Assembly: GCA_017558105.1 (NCBI GenBank)
Contig: JAFYWI010000014.1
Span: forward strand, 1 to 45,429
Direction: 5' to 3'
DNA length: 45,429 nt
Source of the DNA: Clostridia bacterium
Lineage (GTDB): Bacteria; Bacillota; Clostridia; Christensenellales; Borkfalkiaceae
A program made the position numbers and the translations under genes. Below the pieces are notes generated by a model. The model was not told the DNA's origin. It saw nothing but the letters and a program-made list of their open reading frames with translations, and did no database searches. Position 1 is the first letter of the stretch. Each line of letters starts with the position of its first letter. Positions 16,012-22,999 of this stretch are shown here, piece by piece.

Positions 16012-17526
16012 TTGGAAAAAATTGCAATTATAGACTTAGGTTCAAACACAGCACGTTTATTACTTGTAAACGTTAAAGAAAATGGTTATTTTCAAATATT
16101 TGACCAATTAAAAGAAGCCCCACGCCTTGGGGAAGGCATGGAAAGAGATGGCTTTTTAAAACCACAAAGAATTCAAGCCACCATTAAAACGTTGAAATTG
16201 TTTAGAAAATTATGTGATTCTAATGGTATAGAACGCATTTTTGCAGTTGCAACTGCTGCCGTTAGGCGCGCAAAAAATCAAAGAAGTTTTTTAGATGAAG
16301 TTTCTGCAACTTGTGGCATTAGGCTTAGAGTGTTAACTGCAGAAGAAGAAGCAATGTACGTTTACCGTGGTGTTATCAATTCTATGGATATTCCAAAAGG
16401 TATTATTTTAGAAATTGGTGGTGGTAGCACAAAAATCGTTTATTATAATAGGCGTAATTTATTAAATTACGAAACTTTACCTTTTGGTGCAATTACTTTA
16501 ACTGAATTATTTGCGCAAGAAGGCTTGTCTCCACAAGAACACGCAGAAAAGGTAGAAGAATTCTTTACTGAACAATTAAAAAGAATTGAATGGCTTAAAG
16601 ACGTTGACCCAGAAGTTCAACTAATTGGTGTAGGTGGTTCATTTAGAAATCTTTGCAGAATGACAAAGATTATGAAGAAGTACCCATTAAGAACTATTCA
16701 TAATTACGTTGTTAACGATACAGACTTTAACCACGTTTACGACTTATTAAAAACCCTAGATTTAGATAGAAAGAAAAAGATTAAAGGTTTAAGTAGTGGC
16801 AGGGCAGATATTTTACCAAGCGCCTTCGTTGCTATTAATGCTTTTAAGAAATATATGAATTTAGGCGATATTATTATTAGTGGTAGTGGTTTAAGAACAG
16901 GTTTATTGTTTAATTATGCTGTTCCAACAACCGTTGATAAGCCTATTTCAGACGTTTTAACGTTTAGTTTGAACAATATTATAAACTTCTATGGTTGTAA
17001 CGTTGAACACACAGAACACGTTGTTAATCTTTCAGTTCAACTATTTAAGCAACTTCGTGTATTGCACAAATTCCCAAGGCAATATCTAAAAATATTAAAA
17101 GTTGCTTCTTACTTATACGAAACAGGTAAAAAAGTAGAATTTTATAATTTTGAAAAGCATTCTGGCTACGTAATACTTAATTCTAACATTTACGGCTTAT
17201 CTCATAGAGATATGGTTTTAGCATCTTTCGTTGCATCTAATACGGCAATAGAAGATATTAATCTAATAGATTGGGCTAAGTTTAGAGATTTATTAACTGA
17301 TGAAGATTTAGATTCTGTTAGAAAAATGGGTATTATTTTAAGAATTGCTTATGCATTAGTAAGAAGTATGTCTTTAGTAGTTACTGGTATTAATTGCGAT
17401 ATTTTAGGCGATTCTGTAATTATGAAAACTGAAGTTACTGGTGATGCTACGTTAGAAATTAACTCTGCTAATGAAATTGGGGCAGATTTTAGAAGAATAT
17501 TTAAGAAAAATTTAGAAATACTTTAA
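16012..17526 (+). CDS. ppx: Ppx/GppA phosphatase family protein
   Basis: This family hydrolyses polyphosphate or pppGpp. The ASKHA-fold N-terminal domain has IIDLGSNTARLLLVNV (phosphate 1), the catalytic Glu region LTAEEEAMYVYRGV, and EIGGGSTKIVYY (phosphate 2). The C-terminal part from about 315 is an HD-like helical domain (HTEHVVNLSVQLFKQL). The length of 504 is typical for the two-domain form. Translation starts at TTG 16012, set by a strong GGAGGT site six bases upstream. Which substrate it prefers cannot be told from the sequence. Confidence 0.87.
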   Translation: MEKIAIIDLGSNTARLLLVNVKENGYFQIFDQLKEAPRLGEGMERDGFLKPQRIQATIKTLKLFRKLCDSNGIERIFAVATAAVRRAKNQRSFLDEVSATCGIRLRVLTAEEEAMYVYRGVINSMDIPKGIILEIGGGSTKIVYYNRRNLLNYETLPFGAITLTELFAQEGLSPQEHAEKVEEFFTEQLKRIEWLKDVDPEVQLIGVGGSFRNLCRMTKIMKKYPLRTIHNYVVNDTDFNHVYDLLKTLDLDRKKKIKGLSSGRADILPSAFVAINAFKKYMNLGDIIISGSGLRTGLLFNYAVPTTVDKPISDVLTFSLNNIINFYGCNVEHTEHVVNLSVQLFKQLRVLHKFPRQYLKILKVASYLYETGKKVEFYNFEKHSGYVILNSNIYGLSHRDMVLASFVASNTAIEDINLIDWAKFRDLLTDEDLDSVRKMGIILRIAYALVRSMSLVVTGINCDILGDSVIMKTEVTGDATLEINSANEIGADFRRIFKKNLEIL

Positions 17527-17532
17527 GATATT

Positions 17533-17560
17533 AACGCTGTGCATTTCACACAGCGTTTCT
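17533..17560 (+). terminator. hairpin between ppx and the MreB-like gene
   Basis: AACGCTGTG (17533-17541) pairs with CACAGCGTT (17549-17557). The T tract is short (TTTCTATT), so this may only partly stop transcription; no promoter fits in the 20 bases that remain before the next gene. Confidence 0.6.
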
Positions 17561-17580
17561 ATTAATAAAAGGAGTATATT

Positions 17581-18585
17581 ATGGCAATAGAAAAATTATC
17601 TATTGATTTCGACTGTCTTAATACAAATATATATAAAGTAGGTGCGGGTGTTGTTTTAAGTGAACCAACCGTTGCTACTATTTCTGCAGATGCAAAAAAA
17701 GAATTTAAAGCAGGCGGTTTAGATGCAAGAAAACTCTTAGGCAAAACGGCAGAAAACACTAAAATTGTTTTCCCTATTTTCGAAGGTGAAATTGTTAGTG
17801 AAGAAGTAGCATCTAAGTTATTAAATGGTTTTTTAAGAAAGATTGGTGTAAAAAATAAACTATTTGGTCCATCTGCTATTTTTTCAGTTCCTTGTGGTGT
17901 AAACGCAGAAATTATTTCTAAATATAAAGCAGTTGCAAAAGAAGCAGGTATAGGAAAGGTTTATTTTGCAGAAGCGCCTATTTTATCTGCGCTAGGGCAA
18001 AGAATTCCTTTAACAGAAGCAAGCCCTTGTTTTATTATAGATATGGCAGGTGGCACTACTAATATTTCAGTTTTATCTTTAGACGGCATTATTACCGGTA
18101 TTTCAGTTAACTTTGGCGCTAATAAAATACATACCGATATTATAGATTTCGTTGCAGAAAAATTTGGTTTACAAATAGGTTTACTTTCTGCTGAAAGAAT
18201 TAAAAAAGAAATTGGTAGTTTGGTTGAAGACGATGGTTTATCTGCCGTACTTAACGGGCGAGATATTAAAACAGGCGCTCCTAAAGCAATTTCTATTAAA
18301 TCTTGCGATATTTTTGAAGTTATTGCTAAATATTATAATAAAATTATACAGTTAGCAACAAACGTTTTGGCAAAACTTCCACCAGAAGTTTCTGCAGATA
18401 TTCGTAGTTCTGGTATTTATCTTTCTGGTGTTTCTGCTAATATTTATGGAATAGAGAATTATTTTTCTAAGAAAATGGATATGAAAATTAACCTTGCAGA
18501 ACACCCAGAATATGCTGTTTCTATTGGTGGTGGCGTATTGTTAAGTAATACGGCATTATTAAATAAGTTAGCAGTAAAAATTTAA
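17581..18585 (+). CDS. divergent MreB-like actin homologue
   Basis: This 334-residue protein aligns along its length with MreB/Mbl: VGAGVVLSEPTVATI (MreB: GKGIVLREPSVVAI), ARKLLGKTAENTKIVFPIFEG, IIDMAGGTTNISVLSLDG (phosphate 2), and SGIYLSGVSANIYGIENYFS plus YAVSIGGGVLL (adenosine region). The phosphate-1 loop, normally IDLGTANT, is LSIDFDCLNT here. The first Asp is kept but the Gly-Thr that touch ATP are lost. It may bind nucleotide weakly or not at all. It lies between ppx and minD, suggesting a role in cell shape or division. It is probably a paralogue, with a canonical MreB elsewhere; that is inference. Confidence 0.82.
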   Translation: MAIEKLSIDFDCLNTNIYKVGAGVVLSEPTVATISADAKKEFKAGGLDARKLLGKTAENTKIVFPIFEGEIVSEEVASKLLNGFLRKIGVKNKLFGPSAIFSVPCGVNAEIISKYKAVAKEAGIGKVYFAEAPILSALGQRIPLTEASPCFIIDMAGGTTNISVLSLDGIITGISVNFGANKIHTDIIDFVAEKFGLQIGLLSAERIKKEIGSLVEDDGLSAVLNGRDIKTGAPKAISIKSCDIFEVIAKYYNKIIQLATNVLAKLPPEVSADIRSSGIYLSGVSANIYGIENYFSKKMDMKINLAEHPEYAVSIGGGVLLSNTALLNKLAVKI

Positions 18586-18618
18586 TAATTTATAATTTAA
18601 TATATATTTGACAATTTA

Positions 18619-18666
18619 CCACACAATTATTGAAAATAATTATAATTGTGTGGTTTTATTTTTGTT
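18619..18666 (+). terminator. terminator after the MreB-like gene
   Basis: CCACACAATTAT (18619-18630) pairs perfectly with ATAATTGTGTGG (18642-18653), followed by TTTTATTTTTGTT. Confidence 0.88.
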
Positions 18667-18691
18667 AAAATACCTTTTACGGAGGAGATTT

Positions 18692-19477
18692 ATGAAAAAA
18701 ATTGTAATAACTTCTGGTAAAGGCGGGGTTGGTAAAACAACGGTAACTGCCAACTTAGGAATTGCTATTGCAGACCTTGGCTATAGAGTTTTGGTTATAG
18801 ATATAGACTTTGGGTTAAACAATTTAGACGTTGTTTTAGGTGTTGAAAATAAAGTTGTTTACGATATTAAAGACGTTTTAGAAGGCCGTTGTAGAATTAA
18901 ACAAGCTCTTGTAAAATGTTTCGAAAAAAGAAACTTATACGTTTTGCCATCAGATAAAATTAATGGTAATAGCAACGTTAGTGGGCAAAACTTAAAACTT
19001 CTTGTAGATAGTTTGTGTAACGTATTTGATTACGTTTTATTAGATTGCCCAGCTGGCATAGATATTGGTTTTCATAGAGCCGTTGCCTGTGCCGATAGTG
19101 CATTGGTTGTAACAACTCCTAACATTCCAAGTTTGCGAGATGCCGATAAGGTGGTAAATATTTTAAAAAGTTATAAATTAGATAAAGTTAGTTTAATTGT
19201 AAATAGGGCAAGGGGAGATTTAATTATAGATGAAAAAATGTTTTTGCCACAAGATATTCAATTAATGTTAAAAACAGAATTAGCGGGTGTTTTGCCAGAA
19301 GAAGATGCTGTTTTTTTATATAGTGGCAGTAAATTGCCTAAAAAAAGTGATTCTGCTCAAGCCTATAAAATTTTAGCAGATAACGTTTGTAATAATAAGA
19401 GTAAGATTTTTAACGTAACCAATAAATATTCTGGTTTTTTTGGCAGTATTAGAAAATGTATTAAAAAGGGTGTGTAA
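18692..19477 (+). CDS. minD: septum site-determining ATPase MinD
   Basis: This membrane-binding ATPase places the division septum. The deviant Walker A motif SGKGGVGKTTVTANLG has Lys10 and Lys15; switch regions are VLVIDIDFGLNNLDVVLGVE and DYVLLDCPAGID. The start is ATG 18692, fixed by GGAGGAG at 18681-18687; an upstream open frame is not used. The 261-residue length is typical. The C terminus (YSGFFGSIRKCIKKGV) is amphipathic and basic like the MinD membrane-targeting helix. The next gene is a MinE-like partner and there is no minC. Confidence 0.93.
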   Translation: MKKIVITSGKGGVGKTTVTANLGIAIADLGYRVLVIDIDFGLNNLDVVLGVENKVVYDIKDVLEGRCRIKQALVKCFEKRNLYVLPSDKINGNSNVSGQNLKLLVDSLCNVFDYVLLDCPAGIDIGFHRAVACADSALVVTTPNIPSLRDADKVVNILKSYKLDKVSLIVNRARGDLIIDEKMFLPQDIQLMLKTELAGVLPEEDAVFLYSGSKLPKKSDSAQAYKILADNVCNNKSKIFNVTNKYSGFFGSIRKCIKKGV

Positions 19478-19478
19478 A

Positions 19479-19724
19479 ATGAAAAGAAAAAACGAAATAA
19501 ATAGAGTAAAAGAGTTAATAGATAACGATAGATTTAATACTAAAGACGACTTTAAGGAATTAGTAGAAAAAGACTTATATAAATTATTGTTAGAATATTT
19601 TGAAATTATAGATTTTCCAACGTTAGTAATAGAAAAAAATAATAATTTTTTACAAGTAAATATTAATTTTAAGTGTAATAGAATTAGAACTTTTGGAACT
19701 TTGCCTTATGAAGATTTAACCTAA
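19479..19724 (+). CDS. minE: divergent MinE-like topological specificity factor
   Basis: This 81-residue protein starts one base after the minD stop. Its pattern follows MinE: NRVKELIDNDRF (MinE: RLQIIVAHDR), KDLYKLLLEYFEI (MinE: KEDILEVISKYVEI), and a final strand LQVNINFK (MinE: LEVNIPL). MinE stimulates MinD ATPase and drives pole-to-pole oscillation. The match is at the level of spacing and key residues (Asp-Arg, Leu-Leu-Tyr) rather than high identity. Position right after minD supports the call. The ATG at 19479 has GGGTG at 19468-19472 about seven bases upstream. Confidence 0.75.
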   Translation: MKRKNEINRVKELIDNDRFNTKDDFKELVEKDLYKLLLEYFEIIDFPTLVIEKNNNFLQVNINFKCNRIRTFGTLPYEDLT

Positions 19725-19759
19725 AGAATATTTTTTTAAAATTTGGCAAAAATATACGT

Positions 19760-19846
19760 ATGTTAAATTTTATAATAGGTTTTATTGTTGGTGCAAACGT
19801 AGGTATTATTACTTTTTGTTTGTTTAAGTATAATAAAGGTAAGTAA
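19760..19846 (+). CDS. 28-residue membrane microprotein, DUF3789-like
   Basis: The peptide is a single membrane helix (LNFIIGFIVGANVGIITFCL) with a short basic tail ending YNKGK. Gly-rich spacing IGFIVGANVGI and the final Cys-Leu resemble DUF3789 peptides of Firmicutes. It lies in the gap between minE and the yigZ promoter. No strong Shine-Dalgarno is visible, so expression is uncertain. It may be cotranscribed with minDE. Confidence 0.45.
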   Translation: MLNFIIGFIVGANVGIITFCLFKYNKGK

Positions 19847-19857
19847 TTTTTTATTTG

Positions 19858-19886
19858 TTGACAATAAAATGAAGTAGTTGTATAAT
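19858..19886 (+). promoter_or_regulatory. consensus sigma-A promoter for yigZ-recX-nnr
   Basis: TTGACA (19858-19863), 17-base spacer, TATAAT (19881-19886): a perfect consensus match. Transcription should start near 19893. Confidence 0.9.
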
Positions 19887-19898
19887 ATTCATATATTT

Positions 19899-19922
19899 AA
19901 CCTTAGTATTTTAACTAAGGTT
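19899..19922 (+). promoter_or_regulatory. 5' leader hairpin of the yigZ mRNA
   Basis: AACCTTAGT (19899-19907) pairs with ACTAAGGTT (19914-19922) with a 6-base loop. It begins about six bases after the expected transcription start, so it would cap the 5' end of the mRNA. Five T follow only partly, and the gene starts ten bases later, so a terminator is unlikely. Confidence 0.5.
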
Positions 19923-19932
19923 TTTGGTGCGT

Positions 19933-20562
19933 ATGAAAAATTATTTTACTATTAAAAAACCTGTTGAAAATTTAATTGTTATAGAGCGTTCTAAGTTTAT
20001 ATGTTATCTTTCTCATTGTGGAAATGAAGAAGATGCTAAGAACTTTATTTCTGCCATAAAAAAACAGAATTCACTAGCAAATCACAACTGTTATGCCTAT
20101 ATTGCAGATGAAGTTGGGCTAGTGCAAAAGTTTTCAGACGATGGCGAGCCACAAGGTACTGCAGGCTTACCTATGTTAGATGTATTAAAGGTTAAAAAAC
20201 TATATAAAACCGTTGTGGTTGTTACAAGGTATTTTGGGGGAATTAAACTTGGCACGGGTGGTTTAACACGTGCTTATAGTGGTAGTGTTGTTTCTGCATT
20301 AGAAAAAGCAGAAATTGTTAATATGCAAGAAGGTATAACTCTTTCTACTATTTTAGATTACGATAAATATTCTATTTTTAATAAATTTATACAAGATTTT
20401 TCTATTGCAAACTTAAAAACGGAATACGGCAATAATATAGAAATTAGTTTTTCTGTAAAACTAACCGAAAAAGAAAAATTTATAAAACAAGCAACAGACG
20501 TGTTTTTAGGTAAAATTGCCTTTACGGAAGAAAAGGTAGATTTTTACCCTTTTAAAAATTAG
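19933..20562 (+). CDS. yigZ: YigZ/IMPACT family protein
   Basis: The family shares its N-terminal domain with eukaryotic IMPACT (UPF0029). It shows ERSKFICYLSHC, NHNCYAYIADEVG, QKFSDDGEPQGTAGLPML and TRYFGGIKLGTGGLTRAYS, with a second domain after about residue 130. The molecular role is not settled; ribosome- or translation-factor-linked functions are proposed. The start is ATG 19933; TTG 19924 and GTG 19927 are in frame but GGTG at 19926-19929 suits the ATG better. The length is 209 residues. Confidence 0.9.
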   Translation: MKNYFTIKKPVENLIVIERSKFICYLSHCGNEEDAKNFISAIKKQNSLANHNCYAYIADEVGLVQKFSDDGEPQGTAGLPMLDVLKVKKLYKTVVVVTRYFGGIKLGTGGLTRAYSGSVVSALEKAEIVNMQEGITLSTILDYDKYSIFNKFIQDFSIANLKTEYGNNIEISFSVKLTEKEKFIKQATDVFLGKIAFTEEKVDFYPFKN

Positions 20563-20569
20563 GTAACTT

Positions 20570-21178
20570 ATGAAAAAAATTACAAAAATTTGCGTTCAAG
20601 AAAAGAATAAAAATAGATGCAACGTTTATTTAGACGATGAGTTTGCTTTTGGCTTAGAAATTAAAACTGCTTATAAATACGGGCTAAAAGTAGGGCTAGA
20701 AGTAGATGAAAATAAAATTGCAAGTATGACTTCTGAAGATGAAATAAGCATTGCTTTTGAAAAGTGTGTTAAATATCTTTCAGAATATAGTAAAACTGAA
20801 AAACAATTATATACATATTTAAAAAATAAAGAATATTCAAGTAAAATTATTTTTGAAGTTATAAATAAACTAAAAGAAAATGCTTTTTTAGATGATGAAA
20901 GGTTTTGCAAAAGATATATAGAGCAAAAAAGCAATATTTACGGCAGAAAAATGTTAGAATTAAAACTTCTTCAAAAGGGTGTTAAAAAAGAAGTTATTGC
21001 TAAGGTTTTTTTAGATGATGAAACAGATTTTTCTTTAACTGCAACAAACGTTTTAGAAAAATATTTAAGAAATAAAGAAATTAATAAAAAGAATTTAGAA
21101 AAGGCATTTAGATATTTAATTTCTAAAGGTTTTTCTTATGAAGAAGTTAAAAATGCACTAAGTAATTACGAGGTTTAG
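20570..21178 (+). CDS. recX: RecX family regulatory protein
   Basis: RecX modulates RecA filaments. The protein is made of three-helix repeats: KCVKYLSEYSKTEKQLYTYL, FDDERFxxRY-like AFLDDERFCKRYIEQKS (about 102-118), then LLQKGVKKEVIAKVF and a final KGFSYEEVKNAL. At 202 residues it is within the Firmicutes range, with an N-terminal beta extension (ITKICVQEKNKNRCNVYLDD). It is seven bases after yigZ and two before the nnr gene. Confidence 0.88.
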   Translation: MKKITKICVQEKNKNRCNVYLDDEFAFGLEIKTAYKYGLKVGLEVDENKIASMTSEDEISIAFEKCVKYLSEYSKTEKQLYTYLKNKEYSSKIIFEVINKLKENAFLDDERFCKRYIEQKSNIYGRKMLELKLLQKGVKKEVIAKVFLDDETDFSLTATNVLEKYLRNKEINKKNLEKAFRYLISKGFSYEEVKNALSNYEV

Positions 21179-21180
21179 TA

Positions 21181-22614
21181 GTGGAAAGAATTTTATTAAC
21201 TAATGAAATGCGCGAAATAGACGACTATAATATAAATAAACTTGGAATTTCTTCATTGGTGTTTATAGAAAGGGCTGGTAATGCCGTTGCAGAAGAAATT
21301 ATTAAAAAGTTTAAGGGTGGCAGAGTTTTAGTTTGTGTTGGCAAAGGCAATAATGGCGAAGATGCTAAAATTGTAGCCGAAATATTAAAGAAAAAACACG
21401 GCTTTACCGTTACTACTCTTAACGTTTTTAATGGGTTTTTTAAACTTTTAGAAAAACCTTACGATATTATTGTTGATGGAATTTTTGGCACGGGGCTAAA
21501 AAGAGAAGTAGAAGGTAAGTATAAAGAAGCCATAGAAATAATTAATAATAGTGGTGCTTACGTGGTTTCAATAGATATTCCTAGTGGTCTTAACGGAGAT
21601 ACAGGTATGCCGTTAGGGGTTAGTGTTAAAGCAAACCTTACCATTGCTATACAAGAATATAAATTAGGGCATTTTATTAATGATGGGCCAGACTATTGTG
21701 GAAAAATTATTTGTAGAGATATTGGTTTAAGCATTTGGGAAGAAAATTATATTAAAAGAATAACTAATTCTTTTGCTAAAAAGTTTTTTACCCCTAGGAA
21801 ACGAAACGTTAATAAAGGTTCTTTTGGTAAAACAACAGTTTGTGGTGGTAGCAAAAACTATTTTGGTAGTGTTTTGCTTTCATTAAATTCTTTATTAGCC
21901 TTAAAAATGGGCGTTGGTTATGCTAACTTATGCGTGCCTAAATGTTTATATAGCACGTACGCAGGGTTAAACCCAGAATGTACTATTTCTACAATAAATT
22001 CTGCTGATGGCAATTTTGTATTTAACGAAGAAGACGTTAAAAGTTTGTTTAAGTATAATTCTATATCTTTTGGTATGGGAATAGGTGTTAACGAAGAAAA
22101 TTATAAAATAGTAAAATATATTTTAGAGAATTATACTGGTAGACTTGTTATAGATGCAGACGGCTTAAATACTATTGCTAAATATGGTTTAGAAATTTTA
22201 AAAAATAAAAAGTGCGAAGTAGTTTTAACTCCACACGTTAAAGAATTTAGTAGGTTAGTTAATTTAGAAGTTAATGAAATAAAAAATAATACGATAGAAA
22301 TTATTAAAAGCTTTGCAAGTGAATATAACGTTATATTATTACTTAAAGATAGCGCAAGTTTTATTACTAACGGCAAAGAAATTTATTTAAATACAACTGG
22401 CAATAATTCGTTAGCAAAAGCAGGTAGTGGAGATACTTTAAGTGGCATTTTGGCTGGTATTTTGGCGCGTGGGTACGATTTATTAGAAAGTGTTGTTGTG
22501 TCTTGTTATCTACTTGGAATTACGGCAGAAATAGCCGTTAAAAACAATAATGAATATACCGTGACCGCAACAGATATTGTTAAATATTTACCAAATGCAA
22601 TAAATTCGTTGTAA
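21181..22614 (+). CDS. nnr: bifunctional NAD(P)HX epimerase/dehydratase (Nnr)
   Basis: It repairs damaged NAD(P)H hydrates. The N-terminal YjeF epimerase domain (about 1-205) has VLVCVGKGNNGEDAKIVAE and VDGIFGTGLKREVEGKYKEA. The C-terminal ADP-dependent dehydratase (about 215-477) has GSFGKTTVCGGSKNYFGSVL and NSLAKAGSGDTLSGILAGIL. Translation starts at GTG 21181 with GAGG at 21170-21173, overlapping the end of recX. The length (477) is normal for the fusion. Confidence 0.92.
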   Translation: MERILLTNEMREIDDYNINKLGISSLVFIERAGNAVAEEIIKKFKGGRVLVCVGKGNNGEDAKIVAEILKKKHGFTVTTLNVFNGFFKLLEKPYDIIVDGIFGTGLKREVEGKYKEAIEIINNSGAYVVSIDIPSGLNGDTGMPLGVSVKANLTIAIQEYKLGHFINDGPDYCGKIICRDIGLSIWEENYIKRITNSFAKKFFTPRKRNVNKGSFGKTTVCGGSKNYFGSVLLSLNSLLALKMGVGYANLCVPKCLYSTYAGLNPECTISTINSADGNFVFNEEDVKSLFKYNSISFGMGIGVNEENYKIVKYILENYTGRLVIDADGLNTIAKYGLEILKNKKCEVVLTPHVKEFSRLVNLEVNEIKNNTIEIIKSFASEYNVILLLKDSASFITNGKEIYLNTTGNNSLAKAGSGDTLSGILAGILARGYDLLESVVVSCYLLGITAEIAVKNNNEYTVTATDIVKYLPNAINSL

Positions 22615-22626
22615 TGTTAAAAAAGG

Positions 22627-22926
22627 TTAAATAACAAAACCACCCGTTAATGCTAAAAAGGTTAAATATACGTTTATAGATATTAATATAGGCATTAACA
22701 CCATTAAAACAACGCTTTTTAGCCTATATTTAAAAATAAACATAAAAATAAATATTCCCGTTGCTCCACCTAAAGCACCTGCAAGAAGTAGTTTAGAATC
22801 TCCTATAGAAATGTTTTCTTCATCTCCTTTTTCTCTTGCTTTCTTTTGGAAATATAACATTAAAATACCATAAAAGTTTATAGATATAATATAAACTATT
22901 AATATAATATAAAAAATTGTAGGCAT
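22627..22926 (-). CDS. small membrane protein, DUF1294-like
   Basis: This is a 99-residue protein with three membrane segments (about 3-23, 46-66 and 71-95). The middle matches DUF1294: [20 protein letters not shown] (family: LxLLALLGGxxGALLGM), followed by the F-K-Y-R region where DUF1294 has H-K-T. Function is unknown. It sits after the P-type ATPase on the same strand but beyond a terminator. No clear Shine-Dalgarno is seen. Confidence 0.6.
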   Translation of the reverse strand: MPTIFYIILIVYIISINFYGILMLYFQKKAREKGDEENISIGDSKLLLAGALGGATGIFIFMFIFKYRLKSVVLMVLMPILISINVYLTFLALTGGFVI

Positions 22927-22963
22927 AATATATTAATAGTGTGTATAAATTTAAAATTTTTAT

Positions 22964-22995
22964 AAAAAAAAGGCACGTTTTTCGTGCCTTTTTTT
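22964..22995. terminator. terminator after the P-type ATPase gene
   Basis: A run, GGCACG (22972-22977), loop, CGTGCC (22983-22988), T run. It works on either strand but lies just past the stop codon of the minus-strand ATPase gene. Confidence 0.9.
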
Positions 22996-22999
22996 ATGA

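Noticed and set aside
18608-18646. TTGACA and TATAAT as a minD promoter
   Set aside because: The spacer is 27 bases and the TATAAT lies in the terminator stem.
18608-18691. 28-residue N-terminal extension of MinD
   Set aside because: It would cover the preceding terminator, and the GGAGGAG site fits ATG 18692, which gives a normal MinD N terminus.
19899-19926. Attenuator terminator before yigZ
   Set aside because: The hairpin starts about six bases after the predicted transcript start and the T run is interrupted, so it would not make sense as a terminator.
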